A stretch of DNA of 64,000 nucleotides, taken from contig NZ_JACLCP010000006.1 in the NCBI RefSeq assembly GCF_014243395.1, forward strand, positions 62,001 to 126,000, read 5' to 3'. Origin of the DNA: Winogradskyella flava (GTDB lineage: Bacteria; Bacteroidota; Bacteroidia; Flavobacteriales; Flavobacteriaceae). Positions 7,767 through 17,240 of the stretch are shown here, piece by piece. Numbering within the stretch: the stretch's first letter is position 1; each line of letters starts with the position of its first letter. Position numbers and translations under genes: made by a program. The notes beneath the pieces are model-generated. The model was not told the origin of the DNA. It made no database searches and was given only the letters and a program-made list of their open reading frames with translations.

Positions 7767-9050
7767 ATGACATCAATTAACCAACCATCATGGTCGCTAT
7801 TTGAGAAAATAGGATTCAGATTTTCTTTTGTCTATTTCTTATTATTTATAGCATTTCAAAACAATAGTGCTTATCCTTTTTGGTATGATATATTTACATT
7901 GCCTTTAAAATGGACAAGGGAATTTATTCCGTGGCTAGGAGAAAACGTCTTTCATCTCAGTGAGCCCGTATTTATTGGAATGACAGGCAGTGGTGATACT
8001 ACTTACGATTTTCTTGTTTTATTTTGTATCGCAAGTTTGGCTTTATTGTGCACATTGGTATGGTCGTTTATTGATCGTAAACGTCAAAATTATTCTAAGT
8101 TGTATTATTGGCTAACAGTAGCTATTCGTTATTACGTAGGATTTATGCTTATTTCTTATGGGTATTCTAAAGTTATTCAGCTACAGTTTCCTAGCCCAAG
8201 TCCTTACAGGCTCATTGAGCCTTATGGTGAGTCATCACCAATGGGACTAGCCTGGACGTTTCTAGGATTTTCTAAAGGCTATAATATGTTTATGGGTATT
8301 GCTGAATTATTAGCAGGACTATTATTGTTTAGAAAGACAATGACCTTTGGGGCGTTCCTAACATTAATGACAGCAATGAATATCATGGCAGTTAATTATT
8401 TTTATGATATACCCGTAAAAATAGTTTCTACACATTTGGTTATTATGACTTTATTTTTGTTAATACCAAATATCAAAAGGTTAACCCTATTCTTCTTTAC
8501 TGATATCAATACCAAGCTTAAAGTTATAAAAAGGCCCAATTTTAAAAAAGGTTTAAATATTGCAATGAATAGTCTTAAAGCAGTATTAGTTGGGTATGTA
8601 ATTATATATGGGTTTATTGAAACACTTGATGCACAAAAACAATACGGATCAAAAGCACCAAAACCTGATTTATATGGCGTTTACGAGGTTACAGATTTCA
8701 TAATAAACGGCGATACGATAACAGATTATAAAAATGAAAAACTTTGGAAAAGCATTGCGGTTCAGTGGCCAGGTTCACTCCAAATAAGAAGGTTTTCTGG
8801 CTCTAAGATTTCATATTATGGTACTGAAAAAGATAGTTTGACTGACGATAGATTAAAATTAACGAGATGGGGCAAAGCTGATGAAAGTTTCTATATGAAT
8901 TACAAAAAGATAGATAGTACAGGCTTAAATTTTAATTTCATTTTTGACGGAGATACAATTCAAGGATATACAAAGCGCTTTTATAAGGAGGACTTTATTC
9001 TTAATAGTAGAGGATTTCATTGGATAAGTGAGCAAGCTTATAATCGATAG
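7767..9050 (+). CDS. DoxX-like integral membrane protein
   Basis: The 427 residues comprise about seven or eight predicted membrane segments (for example FSFVYFLLFIAF, FLVLFCIASLALLCTLVW, YVGFMLISYGYSKVI, LLAGLLLF) in the first 290 residues, then a soluble C-terminal domain of about 140 residues starting YGSKAPKPDLYGVYEV. The helix pattern with GYSKVI and an LLAGLLLFRK turn resembles DoxX/DoxD-type proteins. The C-terminal domain may lie in the periplasm; I do not recognise it. It is probably cotranscribed with the DinB-like gene. Confidence 0.6.
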   Translation: MTSINQPSWSLFEKIGFRFSFVYFLLFIAFQNNSAYPFWYDIFTLPLKWTREFIPWLGENVFHLSEPVFIGMTGSGDTTYDFLVLFCIASLALLCTLVWSFIDRKRQNYSKLYYWLTVAIRYYVGFMLISYGYSKVIQLQFPSPSPYRLIEPYGESSPMGLAWTFLGFSKGYNMFMGIAELLAGLLLFRKTMTFGAFLTLMTAMNIMAVNYFYDIPVKIVSTHLVIMTLFLLIPNIKRLTLFFFTDINTKLKVIKRPNFKKGLNIAMNSLKAVLVGYVIIYGFIETLDAQKQYGSKAPKPDLYGVYEVTDFIINGDTITDYKNEKLWKSIAVQWPGSLQIRRFSGSKISYYGTEKDSLTDDRLKLTRWGKADESFYMNYKKIDSTGLNFNFIFDGDTIQGYTKRFYKEDFILNSRGFHWISEQAYNR

Positions 9051-9062
9051 GATTATATACAC

Positions 9063-9100
9063 TCAATAAAGAAATAGGCACGAGCTTCTTTCTTTATTGA
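9063..9100. terminator. bidirectional terminator between convergent genes
   Basis: TCAATAAAGAAA (9063-9074) and TTTCTTTATTGA (9089-9100) form a perfect 12-bp stem with a 14-base loop, between the DoxX-like gene and the convergent macroglobulin gene. It overlaps the latter's stop codon at 9094-9096. Confidence 0.65.
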
Positions 9101-12100
9101 ATATGCACTCTTATACCTTCACTATGGCTACTAAATTCCGGAGCATACATAGATTGAATGGTGCTAATACCGTTACTCATATCACCAGCATTGTTAACGC
9201 GTAAATCATATTCAAAAACATATACGCCTTTAGGCAAATAGTCTATAAAGAAGTTTGTTGCAGCATCTTTGGTGCTTTCATAGTAGCCTAAACCATCTTG
9301 CCATTTGTATTGCGATAACACATTGATGGGTTCAAAACCAGCAGCACGCATATCTTTGAGGTGTACAAACTCCATGGAACGATCTGTACGCAATTCAATG
9401 CGAACTTTGACTACATCACCAACTTGAAGCTTGGTTTCTGATGTGATTTCTGCAATCTCCTCGCCTTTAACAGTATTTGTTTTTAAGAAGAGTTTCTTAC
9501 TTAATTGTAATGGCGTTTCAGCAGATGTGATTTTATCTAAATCTTCAAAATATTGCCAATACATCGCTCCCCAGGCAATACCATCTCCTTTTTTGCTGAT
9601 AGTAACATCAGCTTGTTCTGATTTAATCTCAGAACCTGTCCAGGAGGTTTTATAATAGCCTGTGCCAGCTTCTACTTTTACGTCGTCTAAAGTTTTAGGA
9701 GAAATAGATTCGCTACCCACTTTGATATCGACCATTTCTGTGACATCTAACCATGCACTTCCTTGCAATAATAGGGCGTATACCGCCTCAGTTGTTGCTT
9801 TGGTGGTTTTCCATTGATTCGTTTGTTTGTTTTTGAGTAGCCAGATTTTCAGGTTATCAATATCTCTTATATTTTTTTCTTCATTCTGAATGACAGTACC
9901 AGCTTCTGAAAAGGCTTCAATCAATAACGCTTGGGTTTCGATAGGTGCTTGGTACCAATACCAGGAATTCATGTTGTCTTTCCAGTACATGCCTAATTCT
10001 TCTGAAGTGATGCTATTTTCTTTTAGGGATTTTAGTATTTTTCCCGAGGTCTTGTCATCATTCATGCGATGCATAGTCAAGGTCATTAAACCTTTAGCAT
10101 ATAATGACCGCTTTAACCAATACTTCTGAATCTGACTTTTATAATAATCCATAATAGTTTCTACTTCTTTTGAAGCTTTTACTTCAGGATAAAAACTACG
10201 GACATACAAGTAATGTAGCTGCGTATAAGACAAATGATCCTTGCTTAAATCTATATTTTTGTTATACTTCTTTAAGTCCTTGTATTCTTTTACAAATTCT
10301 GAATCCAGATATTGAATGCCTTTTGAAATCATTTGCATCTCGACTTCACTCGATGTGACGGAAAGCTGATTTAGATGACCAAAACCAGAAATAATATGCT
10401 GCGTGATGTAGCGGTTGGCATAACCACCATTAAACCAAGGCCAAGCACCTGATGGCAATTGGTTTTGTTTGAGTTTACGCAAGGCTGAACTTAGTTCACT
10501 ATTCATTTTGTTAAGGTCAAACAACAAGCCAATACGTTTTTTCTGCTCCGTTTCGGATTGTGCATCGCGTAACCAAGGCGTTTCTTGAATCAATAAAGAT
10601 TTTAACTCCTGATTCTTCTCTAAATTACTCAATAAACTGCTGGCTGAGATACTCGAAGCCCACTGATTGAATACGGCTTCAATTTTAGGATTGGATGTCA
10701 CTATGTGTTGCGCTAAAGCATTTGCATAATACCTAGAAAAAGTTTGCTCATTGCAATCATATGGGTATTCCATTAAGTAAGGCAAAGCTTGTACGGCATA
10801 CCAGGCGGGATTGGACGTCATCTCTAAAGTCAGCTTATGATTGGTTAACGTTGTTGAGGTGTTATTTTTAAGCTTATCTAGTGTAAATGTCTTTGTTTGG
10901 TTAGAACGCACCCACATTGGAAGTGTTTCCGTGACCAGCATTCTATTGGATAAAACTGGTAAGGCATTTTGCTCACCGTCGCTGAAATCGTCTGATTTGG
11001 CAATGACTATATATTGCACGGCTTGTATACCTTGAGGAATGGTTAACTTCCAGCTCACTTGTGTGTTGCCTTTGGCATCGACAGAAAAAGTCTTGGTCGC
11101 TGAGGTTTTCGAAGTGACATTTTCCTCATTTCCCTTAGTGGCTTCGAGAGCCTCAGCCACCAGTAACTCATTGTCTAATGATTTGCCCGTGATGGGATCT
11201 GTTAATACTAATTGTGCCACACCAGATAATTCTTTTTCTGTGAGATTTGCAATTTTAGTACTAATGCTTATTTGATCACCCTCTCGTAAAAAGCGTGGTG
11301 CATTTGGTATGACCATTAACTCTTTTTGAGTCACAGTTTCTAATTGCGTAACGGCACTTTCTAGGGTTTTGGTATGCGCCAACAATTGCAGTTTCCATTT
11401 GGTCAGCGCTTCCGGTGCTTTAAACTTAAAACTCACATTACCATCAGCATCGATTTTCAAGTGAGGGAAGAAAAAAGCCGTTTCGTTTAGGTTTTGTCGT
11501 ATTTGGATGCCATCGTCTTTGATTCCAGGAGCTTCTGAACCTGTTTGAATAGTTAAGTGATCAGCCTCACTGTTATCAAGTCCTCTTATTAGATTATTCT
11601 CAACTATTGAATCAGCTGTAGTCGCTCCACCCACGGAAACAGCATCAAATTCTGCCTCAGCTGATTCTTCAGCCAGCATTACTGCTTGAGGAGCAGATAG
11701 TTTTCTTTCCAATCTATATCTATAATTATTCCCAAAATAAAACCCAAACCAATTCAATTGGTCATAGCCTTGACTCGCATAACCGTTTGGATATTTAAAA
11801 CGATTAAATAGTCTAAAATTGGCATTTCCAAAGCTAGGATAGTAGTTTTTGTTCACGCTACCAGAATAGTATGGTCTATAAATAGGATTAAAATACCAAC
11901 CATGCGCTCTAAACTCATCCAATGAGGCATCGTACATACTTGCTAATAATTCGGCAGAAACTTTATCACCTTTTGGCCCTTTAATTTTAAAGCTCCAAGT
12001 TTCGTCTTGTCCTGGTTGAAGCTTATCTCTAAAGGTTGTAGTTTCAATTTCTAAATCGGTTTTTGGATAAGGCACATTGACTCTAAAGCTTTGCGGTATA

Positions 12101-15100
12101 TAAGAATTGAAAGCCGCGAAACTTGTATGCACTTCAAAACCACCTAAATCGCTTTCCAAAACAGGAATGCTTATGGTTTTCTTGGAGTTGTCTAATGTTA
12201 CCAATTGGGTAACAATGATGTTGTTGTCTTTTTCGACTTCAACGGTAACCGTAATATCCTTTGCAGCGGAACCTATAGTCAGCTTTGCGATATCGCCAGC
12301 GCTGTAACTGTTTTTATCTAAGGAAGCTTCAAACAATTGATTGTCGGCGACCATTTTATCATCTTTACTGTAAAGTGATACGTACACTTCATCTTTTACA
12401 TCTTGTCCAAATTTATCTTTGCTCTCGGCAACAATGATATATTTTCCAGAGTCCCATCTCTTCAGTTTCTTTAAAGTAATGATCTTTTCTTTTTCTGTGT
12501 CGAAATCGGTTGTAAAGACTTGCTCACCTTTATTCCAATTGGTCAACATATGTTCGTCATTATAAGGCTCGTGAGGAAATAAACGCTTAAATTCTTCTTT
12601 GGAAATGACTTGATAATCTGGAGCGTTCCAAGGTCTGTTTCGCATCACCTTATTTGGCGCATTTAGTTTATAAACTTTCAGCCTGCCTTTTGCAGGAACA
12701 AATGATCCATTTAAATTTTGCGAGTTAATGGCTATTTCAATCTCCTTTTTGGATTTATCGATAACACTTGGTGTCGAAATCTGCAACGTCATGGCGTGAT
12801 AACCTACATTAACAACAGTACTTGTAGAACGTGTCTCGCCATTAATATCTGTGACATCAGCAGTAACCTCGTATCTAAATACTGGTAGGCTCTCTTTCGA
12901 AACGCTTTCGTCTGGTTGTGCTTTAAAAATAATCTCGAACTCACCTTTGCTATTCGTTTTGCTTTCACCAAAAGTGATTTCTTGTGGTTCAGAACTATAA
13001 TAGGGACGTCTCCAATACCACCAGCTTGGATATTGTACTTGACGCTTTACGCGATATACGACTTTGGCATCTGTGATATTACTGCCTGCAAAAGCTACAG
13101 CAGTACCTTTTACAGTAATACTATCGTTAACTTTATGTGTCTCGGTTATAGGTTGAAATTCGGCTTTAAATTTAGGACGTTTATATTCTTCAACTGAGAA
13201 ATAGGAATATCCTTTTCTTCCACAGAATAGTTCTAGTGTATAGTTACCAGTAAGACCATCATTAGGTAAAATGAATTCACCACTTACAGAACCAAATTCG
13301 TTGGTTTCCAATATTAACTCACCAACGTTTTCACCGTTAACGTTTTTAAGTGTCGCTTTGGCTTCTTGATTTTCAAATACTTTGGTTTTATCATCTTTAG
13401 CAGCAGTAGCAATTCCTTTAAAATAAACTGTTTGTCCAGGTCTATATATACTGCGATCCGTAAATAAAAAGACATTGTATTTGGTATCGTTGTTCGGACT
13501 GCGATCATAGGTCCTACTAATATAATAATCACCAAAATAAGCGATGCGATCTTTGTAAGTTGCTCGAATTTCTACGTCTCTATAATAATTTTTATCTCTG
13601 TTGAATTTAAACTTACCAAAGCGATCCGTACTTAGCCTTTTAGTAAATAACTTATTCCTATTGTTTCTATAGCTCAGCTTAATACTAGCATTTACAATTG
13701 GTGCACCATTGGTTCTATTAATGAGTTGATAGTAGATGATATCATTTTGGGAGCTTTCCACCACAGCCATGTCAGTCACTTGAATATGTGCGGCTGCAAA
13801 TACCTTGTCTTTGGTATTGGTGTCTGCTTTTATGAGGTATAATCCGTTTGGTAATTCTGGAATAATGATTTCAGTGCCATGCTCTTGATAGTCACTTTCG
13901 GATTTTAAGTCGCTCGAAAACGATTTAAACGCTCGAAGTTTACTGAAAAATCGTTCTTTTTCGTCTGCGTTATAAATGTTGTTGTAGCTCTCTAATTGAC
14001 TTTTATTTATCTTATATAATGAAAAATTAAGGGTTGTCAGATTCTTATATCTAACCAAAACACGTGAAGCAGAATTAAGCGGAATAAACTCTTCACCTTG
14101 AAGATGTAAACTTGGTTGTAAAATTTGCTGTTTTAAAACGTCACACTGATGAGCACCATCACTTTTTGGATATTCTGAAATGACAGCATTGCATAATTCC
14201 AAAGCGTCTTTGAGTTTCCAACGATGGGTCTCATTAGGTTCACCTTGATTGGAATTACTATGATATTGACCTCCTAATTGTGTGTAAACTGAAGCAATTT
14301 CAAAGTTATACAAAGCAGATAAAGGAGAACCTTTCAAGGATGCGGCTTTAGTTTTTAGCGTCTTTATTAATAATTCTTCTTTATTATCGAAAGTGGCATG
14401 TTGCGACACAAATATTAAACGTTCGATGTCTACATCTGTAAAGGCTTTGCTCACATCACTGTTTCGATGAAATTTTAGTAAATTTTGATAAATTTTTAAG
14501 GCATTGAGTTGCAAAGACATTGAATCCTTTGAACTGAGATTCAAATTAATGAACGTTTCACTATCACCAATCAAGGCTTCATCTTTGAGCGTGAATTTAT
14601 AAGCTGGTTGTGTAATGCTGTTTTCACTGGTTTTGTAAAATTTAAGTGCATTATGATTCAACAAATCAAACACTGTTGGTCTATAAATTTTTGAGCCTTT
14701 GGTTTCGTTTAAGAGCAGTTTGTATTTTTCTAAAGATTCTTGTTGAAGCAATAATCCATTTTCAAGAGAACGTTGATAATAGAAATGCACTTCACTAAAT
14801 AATGTTTCTAAATCCCAAGTTCTAAAGTCGTCACTTACCTTATCGCTCGTTTTTGTTCGGTTATAAAATTGATATCTATGTTGTTGAAAATATTGCCAAT
14901 ACATCGTTGCTAACATATTTTCTAAAAGATGTTTGGTAATGATATTATCTGTTTTATCAATTTCAGACTTAAAAAGATTGACGATATTGAGTTGAGCATC
15001 TTCTTCTAAAATGAGCATATACTTGCTCTTATGCAACAGGGCCTTAATTTGCTGTTGCTCGTTATTGACTTTAACAGCATTTTTGTAAATGGTATCAACG

Positions 15101-15234
15101 AGATCAGATGCACTTTTGGTTAGGCCATCATTTTCTAGTGTAGCGACTTTTTTCCAATCGCTATCATAATCATTTTGGGCATTAGAAAAAGAGGCAAAGC
15201 AAATAAGCATTAGTATTGAGATATAGTGTTTCAT
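9094..15234 (-). CDS. Thioester alpha-2-macroglobulin family protein
   Basis: This is a 2046-residue secreted protein (signal MKHYISILMLICFASFSNAQ, no lipobox Cys). MG-type beta domains include the MG2 segment FLFTDRSIYRPGQTVYFKG. An acidic, low-complexity linker at about residues 1180-1245 precedes the A2M segment starting NETAFFFPHL, in the place where bait regions occur. The thioester motif CNEQ (CxEQ) is intact, with Cys1494 inside YPYDCNEQTFSRY, followed by the alpha-helical TED domain. Bacterial homologues trap proteases in the periplasm. The usual partner penicillin-binding protein PbpC is not adjacent. It is longer than enterobacterial A2M (about 1650). Many reverse-frame open stretches across it are shadows. 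Confidence 0.92.
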   Translation of the reverse strand: MKHYISILMLICFASFSNAQNDYDSDWKKVATLENDGLTKSASDLVDTIYKNAVKVNNEQQQIKALLHKSKYMLILEEDAQLNIVNLFKSEIDKTDNIITKHLLENMLATMYWQYFQQHRYQFYNRTKTSDKVSDDFRTWDLETLFSEVHFYYQRSLENGLLLQQESLEKYKLLLNETKGSKIYRPTVFDLLNHNALKFYKTSENSITQPAYKFTLKDEALIGDSETFINLNLSSKDSMSLQLNALKIYQNLLKFHRNSDVSKAFTDVDIERLIFVSQHATFDNKEELLIKTLKTKAASLKGSPLSALYNFEIASVYTQLGGQYHSNSNQGEPNETHRWKLKDALELCNAVISEYPKSDGAHQCDVLKQQILQPSLHLQGEEFIPLNSASRVLVRYKNLTTLNFSLYKINKSQLESYNNIYNADEKERFFSKLRAFKSFSSDLKSESDYQEHGTEIIIPELPNGLYLIKADTNTKDKVFAAAHIQVTDMAVVESSQNDIIYYQLINRTNGAPIVNASIKLSYRNNRNKLFTKRLSTDRFGKFKFNRDKNYYRDVEIRATYKDRIAYFGDYYISRTYDRSPNNDTKYNVFLFTDRSIYRPGQTVYFKGIATAAKDDKTKVFENQEAKATLKNVNGENVGELILETNEFGSVSGEFILPNDGLTGNYTLELFCGRKGYSYFSVEEYKRPKFKAEFQPITETHKVNDSITVKGTAVAFAGSNITDAKVVYRVKRQVQYPSWWYWRRPYYSSEPQEITFGESKTNSKGEFEIIFKAQPDESVSKESLPVFRYEVTADVTDINGETRSTSTVVNVGYHAMTLQISTPSVIDKSKKEIEIAINSQNLNGSFVPAKGRLKVYKLNAPNKVMRNRPWNAPDYQVISKEEFKRLFPHEPYNDEHMLTNWNKGEQVFTTDFDTEKEKIITLKKLKRWDSGKYIIVAESKDKFGQDVKDEVYVSLYSKDDKMVADNQLFEASLDKNSYSAGDIAKLTIGSAAKDITVTVEVEKDNNIIVTQLVTLDNSKKTISIPVLESDLGGFEVHTSFAAFNSYIPQSFRVNVPYPKTDLEIETTTFRDKLQPGQDETWSFKIKGPKGDKVSAELLASMYDASLDEFRAHGWYFNPIYRPYYSGSVNKNYYPSFGNANFRLFNRFKYPNGYASQGYDQLNWFGFYFGNNYRYRLERKLSAPQAVMLAEESAEAEFDAVSVGGATTADSIVENNLIRGLDNSEADHLTIQTGSEAPGIKDDGIQIRQNLNETAFFFPHLKIDADGNVSFKFKAPEALTKWKLQLLAHTKTLESAVTQLETVTQKELMVIPNAPRFLREGDQISISTKIANLTEKELSGVAQLVLTDPITGKSLDNELLVAEALEATKGNEENVTSKTSATKTFSVDAKGNTQVSWKLTIPQGIQAVQYIVIAKSDDFSDGEQNALPVLSNRMLVTETLPMWVRSNQTKTFTLDKLKNNTSTTLTNHKLTLEMTSNPAWYAVQALPYLMEYPYDCNEQTFSRYYANALAQHIVTSNPKIEAVFNQWASSISASSLLSNLEKNQELKSLLIQETPWLRDAQSETEQKKRIGLLFDLNKMNSELSSALRKLKQNQLPSGAWPWFNGGYANRYITQHIISGFGHLNQLSVTSSEVEMQMISKGIQYLDSEFVKEYKDLKKYNKNIDLSKDHLSYTQLHYLYVRSFYPEVKASKEVETIMDYYKSQIQKYWLKRSLYAKGLMTLTMHRMNDDKTSGKILKSLKENSITSEELGMYWKDNMNSWYWYQAPIETQALLIEAFSEAGTVIQNEEKNIRDIDNLKIWLLKNKQTNQWKTTKATTEAVYALLLQGSAWLDVTEMVDIKVGSESISPKTLDDVKVEAGTGYYKTSWTGSEIKSEQADVTISKKGDGIAWGAMYWQYFEDLDKITSAETPLQLSKKLFLKTNTVKGEEIAEITSETKLQVGDVVKVRIELRTDRSMEFVHLKDMRAAGFEPINVLSQYKWQDGLGYYESTKDAATNFFIDYLPKGVYVFEYDLRVNNAGDMSNGISTIQSMYAPEFSSHSEGIRVHIQ

Positions 15235-15348
15235 TTTTTAAAATTTTATAACCAAATGGAATTTAGCACCTTAATATTTTGGTTCAGATTCATTAGGATT
15301 TGCCTAATACCCATTATGGGCTTTCATTGATTATTATTTTCTTCAAAG

Positions 15349-15363
15349 TACCTTCAAAAGGTA
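15349..15363. repeat. small hairpin in the macroglobulin-TPR divergent gap
   Basis: TACCTT-CAA-AAGGTA is a 6-bp inverted repeat in the 243-base gap between the divergent macroglobulin and TPR genes. The rest of the gap is A/T-rich and should contain both promoters. No clear -33/-7 pair was found. Confidence 0.35.
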
Positions 15364-15477
15364 TTCCAAAAAAAGCTATAAAACGTAAACGTGTCGTTTC
15401 AATGAGTTAAGTTAAGCAATTTGTGAGTTATTGCGTACGTTATTAAATTGTATTTTTACAAAAAAGTGCTAATTGCA

Positions 15478-16431
15478 ATGAGGAAATTTCTGTGGATTTT
15501 TTTTATATCATCTTTTTGTTTCGCACAGACATCTAAAGAGAAAACCAAGGACTATATCGCTAAGAAGTCTTTTAAGAAAGCACAACAGGAGATGGTAACT
15601 TTTCTAAGCTCAAATCCTAATGATAAAGAAGCTATTGAGTTGTTGGGAGACGCTTATGGATATCAGAAAAAATGGGATAAGGCTATAGCACAATACAAAA
15701 CACTTACCGAAAAAGAACCGAACAATGCCAACTACCAATATAAATATGGAGGCGCTTTAGGTATGAAAGCCTTAAGTGTGAGTAAATTAAAGGCGCTTAC
15801 GATTATAGGTGATGTAAAGTCAGCATTTTTAAAGGCTGCCGAATTAGATCCAAATCACATTGATACGCGCTGGGCTTTGGTAGAGTTATATGTTTCACTT
15901 CCTGGAATTGTGGGCGGAAGTAATTCTAAGGCTTTGAAGTATGCTGGTCAGCTCGAAAAATTATCTAAAGTTGATGGTTATTTGGCCAAAGGCTATGTTT
16001 ATGAATATGACGATGAACCAGAACTAGCTGAAAAATATTATAAACTCGCTATTAAGGTAGGAGGTTCTGTTACCTGTTATGAAAAACTCACTAGTTTTTA
16101 CGAGGCACAAAACAAACCGGAGAAAGCTATAGGTAATTTAGAAGAAGGGCAAGCAAAATTACAACGTAATGCCATGCATTATCAAATAGGTAAGGTGTGC
16201 GCCGATTACAATGTGCAATTAGAGAAAGGTGAAAAATGCTTAAAGGCTTATTTATCTAATCATTCAGCCAAAGATGGAGTGCCTAAGGCATGGGCTTACT
16301 ATCGTTTAGCTCAAATTCATAAGCATAAAAAGAATAAAGAGGAAGCCAATAAATGGATTGATAAAGCCATTACTGGTTTGCCAAAAATTAAAGTCTTTCA
16401 AGAAGAAAAAGAAGCTATCTCCAAGCTTTAA
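15478..16431 (+). CDS. Secreted TPR protein
   Basis: I start this at the ATG at 15478, which gives MRKFLWIFFISSFCFAQ, a clean signal peptide. The TTG at 15448 would put ten extra residues in front of it. The mature part is helical repeats: AIAQYKTLTEKEPNNANYQY, AFLKAAELDPNHIDTRWAL, and ELAEKYYKLAIKVGG are recognisable TPR units across about residues 20-300. It is probably a periplasmic scaffold or a regulator of assembly, with no enzymatic motif. It lies upstream of the TetR-led operon and is separated from it by about 116 bases. Confidence 0.8.
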   Translation: MRKFLWIFFISSFCFAQTSKEKTKDYIAKKSFKKAQQEMVTFLSSNPNDKEAIELLGDAYGYQKKWDKAIAQYKTLTEKEPNNANYQYKYGGALGMKALSVSKLKALTIIGDVKSAFLKAAELDPNHIDTRWALVELYVSLPGIVGGSNSKALKYAGQLEKLSKVDGYLAKGYVYEYDDEPELAEKYYKLAIKVGGSVTCYEKLTSFYEAQNKPEKAIGNLEEGQAKLQRNAMHYQIGKVCADYNVQLEKGEKCLKAYLSNHSAKDGVPKAWAYYRLAQIHKHKKNKEEANKWIDKAITGLPKIKVFQEEKEAISKL

Positions 16432-16505
16432 CCTTTATCCATAAATATTATTTATACGATTCATTAGAAATATTAATAGCTTAAATATTTGTTAAATACG
16501 CAAAA

Positions 16506-16524
16506 ATGATAGTAATACTATTAT
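16506..16524. promoter_or_regulatory. candidate TetR operator
   Basis: ATGATAGTAATACTATTAT is a 19-base palindrome about a central A (8 of 9 arm positions pair). It lies directly on and upstream of the TATATTTG box of the TetR-type gene. This is the usual place for an autorepressor site. The palindrome is seen; the regulator assignment is inferred. Confidence 0.5.
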
Positions 16525-16529
16525 ATTTG
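16522..16529 (+). promoter_or_regulatory. -7 box for the TetR-ABC-HlyD-TolC operon
   Basis: TATATTTG fits TAnnTTTG and is 18 bases before the chosen ATG at 16548. It overlaps the right arm of the palindrome. A TTTG at 16488-16491 is 30 bases away, too far for a standard -33 element. Confidence 0.55.
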
Positions 16530-16547
16530 CGAATCAAATTTTTTAGC

Positions 16548-17240
16548 ATGATTAGTTTATTGTCTAATTTAAAAATTGCGGTACCTGATAAAATCTTTAT
16601 CAAGGATCCTGAGTCTTCAGACTTGGGAAAACGCATCATTGAGCATAGTATTTTACTGATAGATGATATAGGCTTCGATAGTTTCACCTTTAAAAAGTTG
16701 GGAGCACAAATAGGATCTAATGAAAGTTCTATCTATCGTTACTTTGAGAGTAAGCACAAATTGCTTTTGTATTTAACCTCCTGGTACTGGGCTTGGATCG
16801 AATACCAAATGGTTTTTGCAACCCATAATGTAGCTGACGAAAATGATCAGTTATTAAGAGCCATTGATGTTGTTACTAGGACAATAAAAGAAGATGTGGC
16901 ATTTACGCATATTAATGAAATAGTACTGAACAGAATTATTATTAATGAATATTCAAAATCATACTTAACCAAGGAGGTTGATAGCGAAAACAAAGAGGGT
17001 TATTTTGTAGTCTACAAGCGTGTCATTAGACGTTTAAGTGATATTATAAGTCACGTGAATCCCGACTATGAGTTCCCATCTAGCTTGGCAAGTACTATAG
17101 TAGAGGGTGCACTGCATCAACATTTTTTAAAAGCGCATTTTAGCTCAATCACGGATTGTGGCAAGGATGTAACGCCTACAGAATTCTTTATTAGTCTCAC
17201 ACAAAAAGTTCTAAAGACCACTACAGATGAATCAAGATAA
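16548..17240 (+). CDS. TetR/AcrR-family transcriptional regulator
   Basis: I choose the ATG at 16548 (230 residues) because an upstream ATG at 16506 lies in the promoter and operator. The N-terminal helix-turn-helix is clear: GKRIIEHSILLIDDIGFDSF then FTFKKLGAQIGSNESSIYRYF and ESKHKLLLYL at about residues 24-75 of the chosen protein, the standard TetR recognition helix pattern. The C-terminal ligand-binding part is family-specific and unrecognised. The gene overlaps the following ABC gene by 14 bases, so it is translationally linked to the export system it probably controls. Confidence 0.85.
   Translation: MISLLSNLKIAVPDKIFIKDPESSDLGKRIIEHSILLIDDIGFDSFTFKKLGAQIGSNESSIYRYFESKHKLLLYLTSWYWAWIEYQMVFATHNVADENDQLLRAIDVVTRTIKEDVAFTHINEIVLNRIIINEYSKSYLTKEVDSENKEGYFVVYKRVIRRLSDIISHVNPDYEFPSSLASTIVEGALHQHFLKAHFSSITDCGKDVTPTEFFISLTQKVLKTTTDESR

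Noticed and set aside
9431-13535. Several rightward and leftward open frames of 60-93 codons inside the macroglobulin gene
   Set aside because: They are shadows of a 2046-codon gene with clear domain content; none has a recognisable protein or start context.
16506-16547. Longer start for the TetR-type gene
   Set aside because: The extra codons lie in the promoter box and palindrome, and the ATG at 16548 gives a normal TetR N-terminus.
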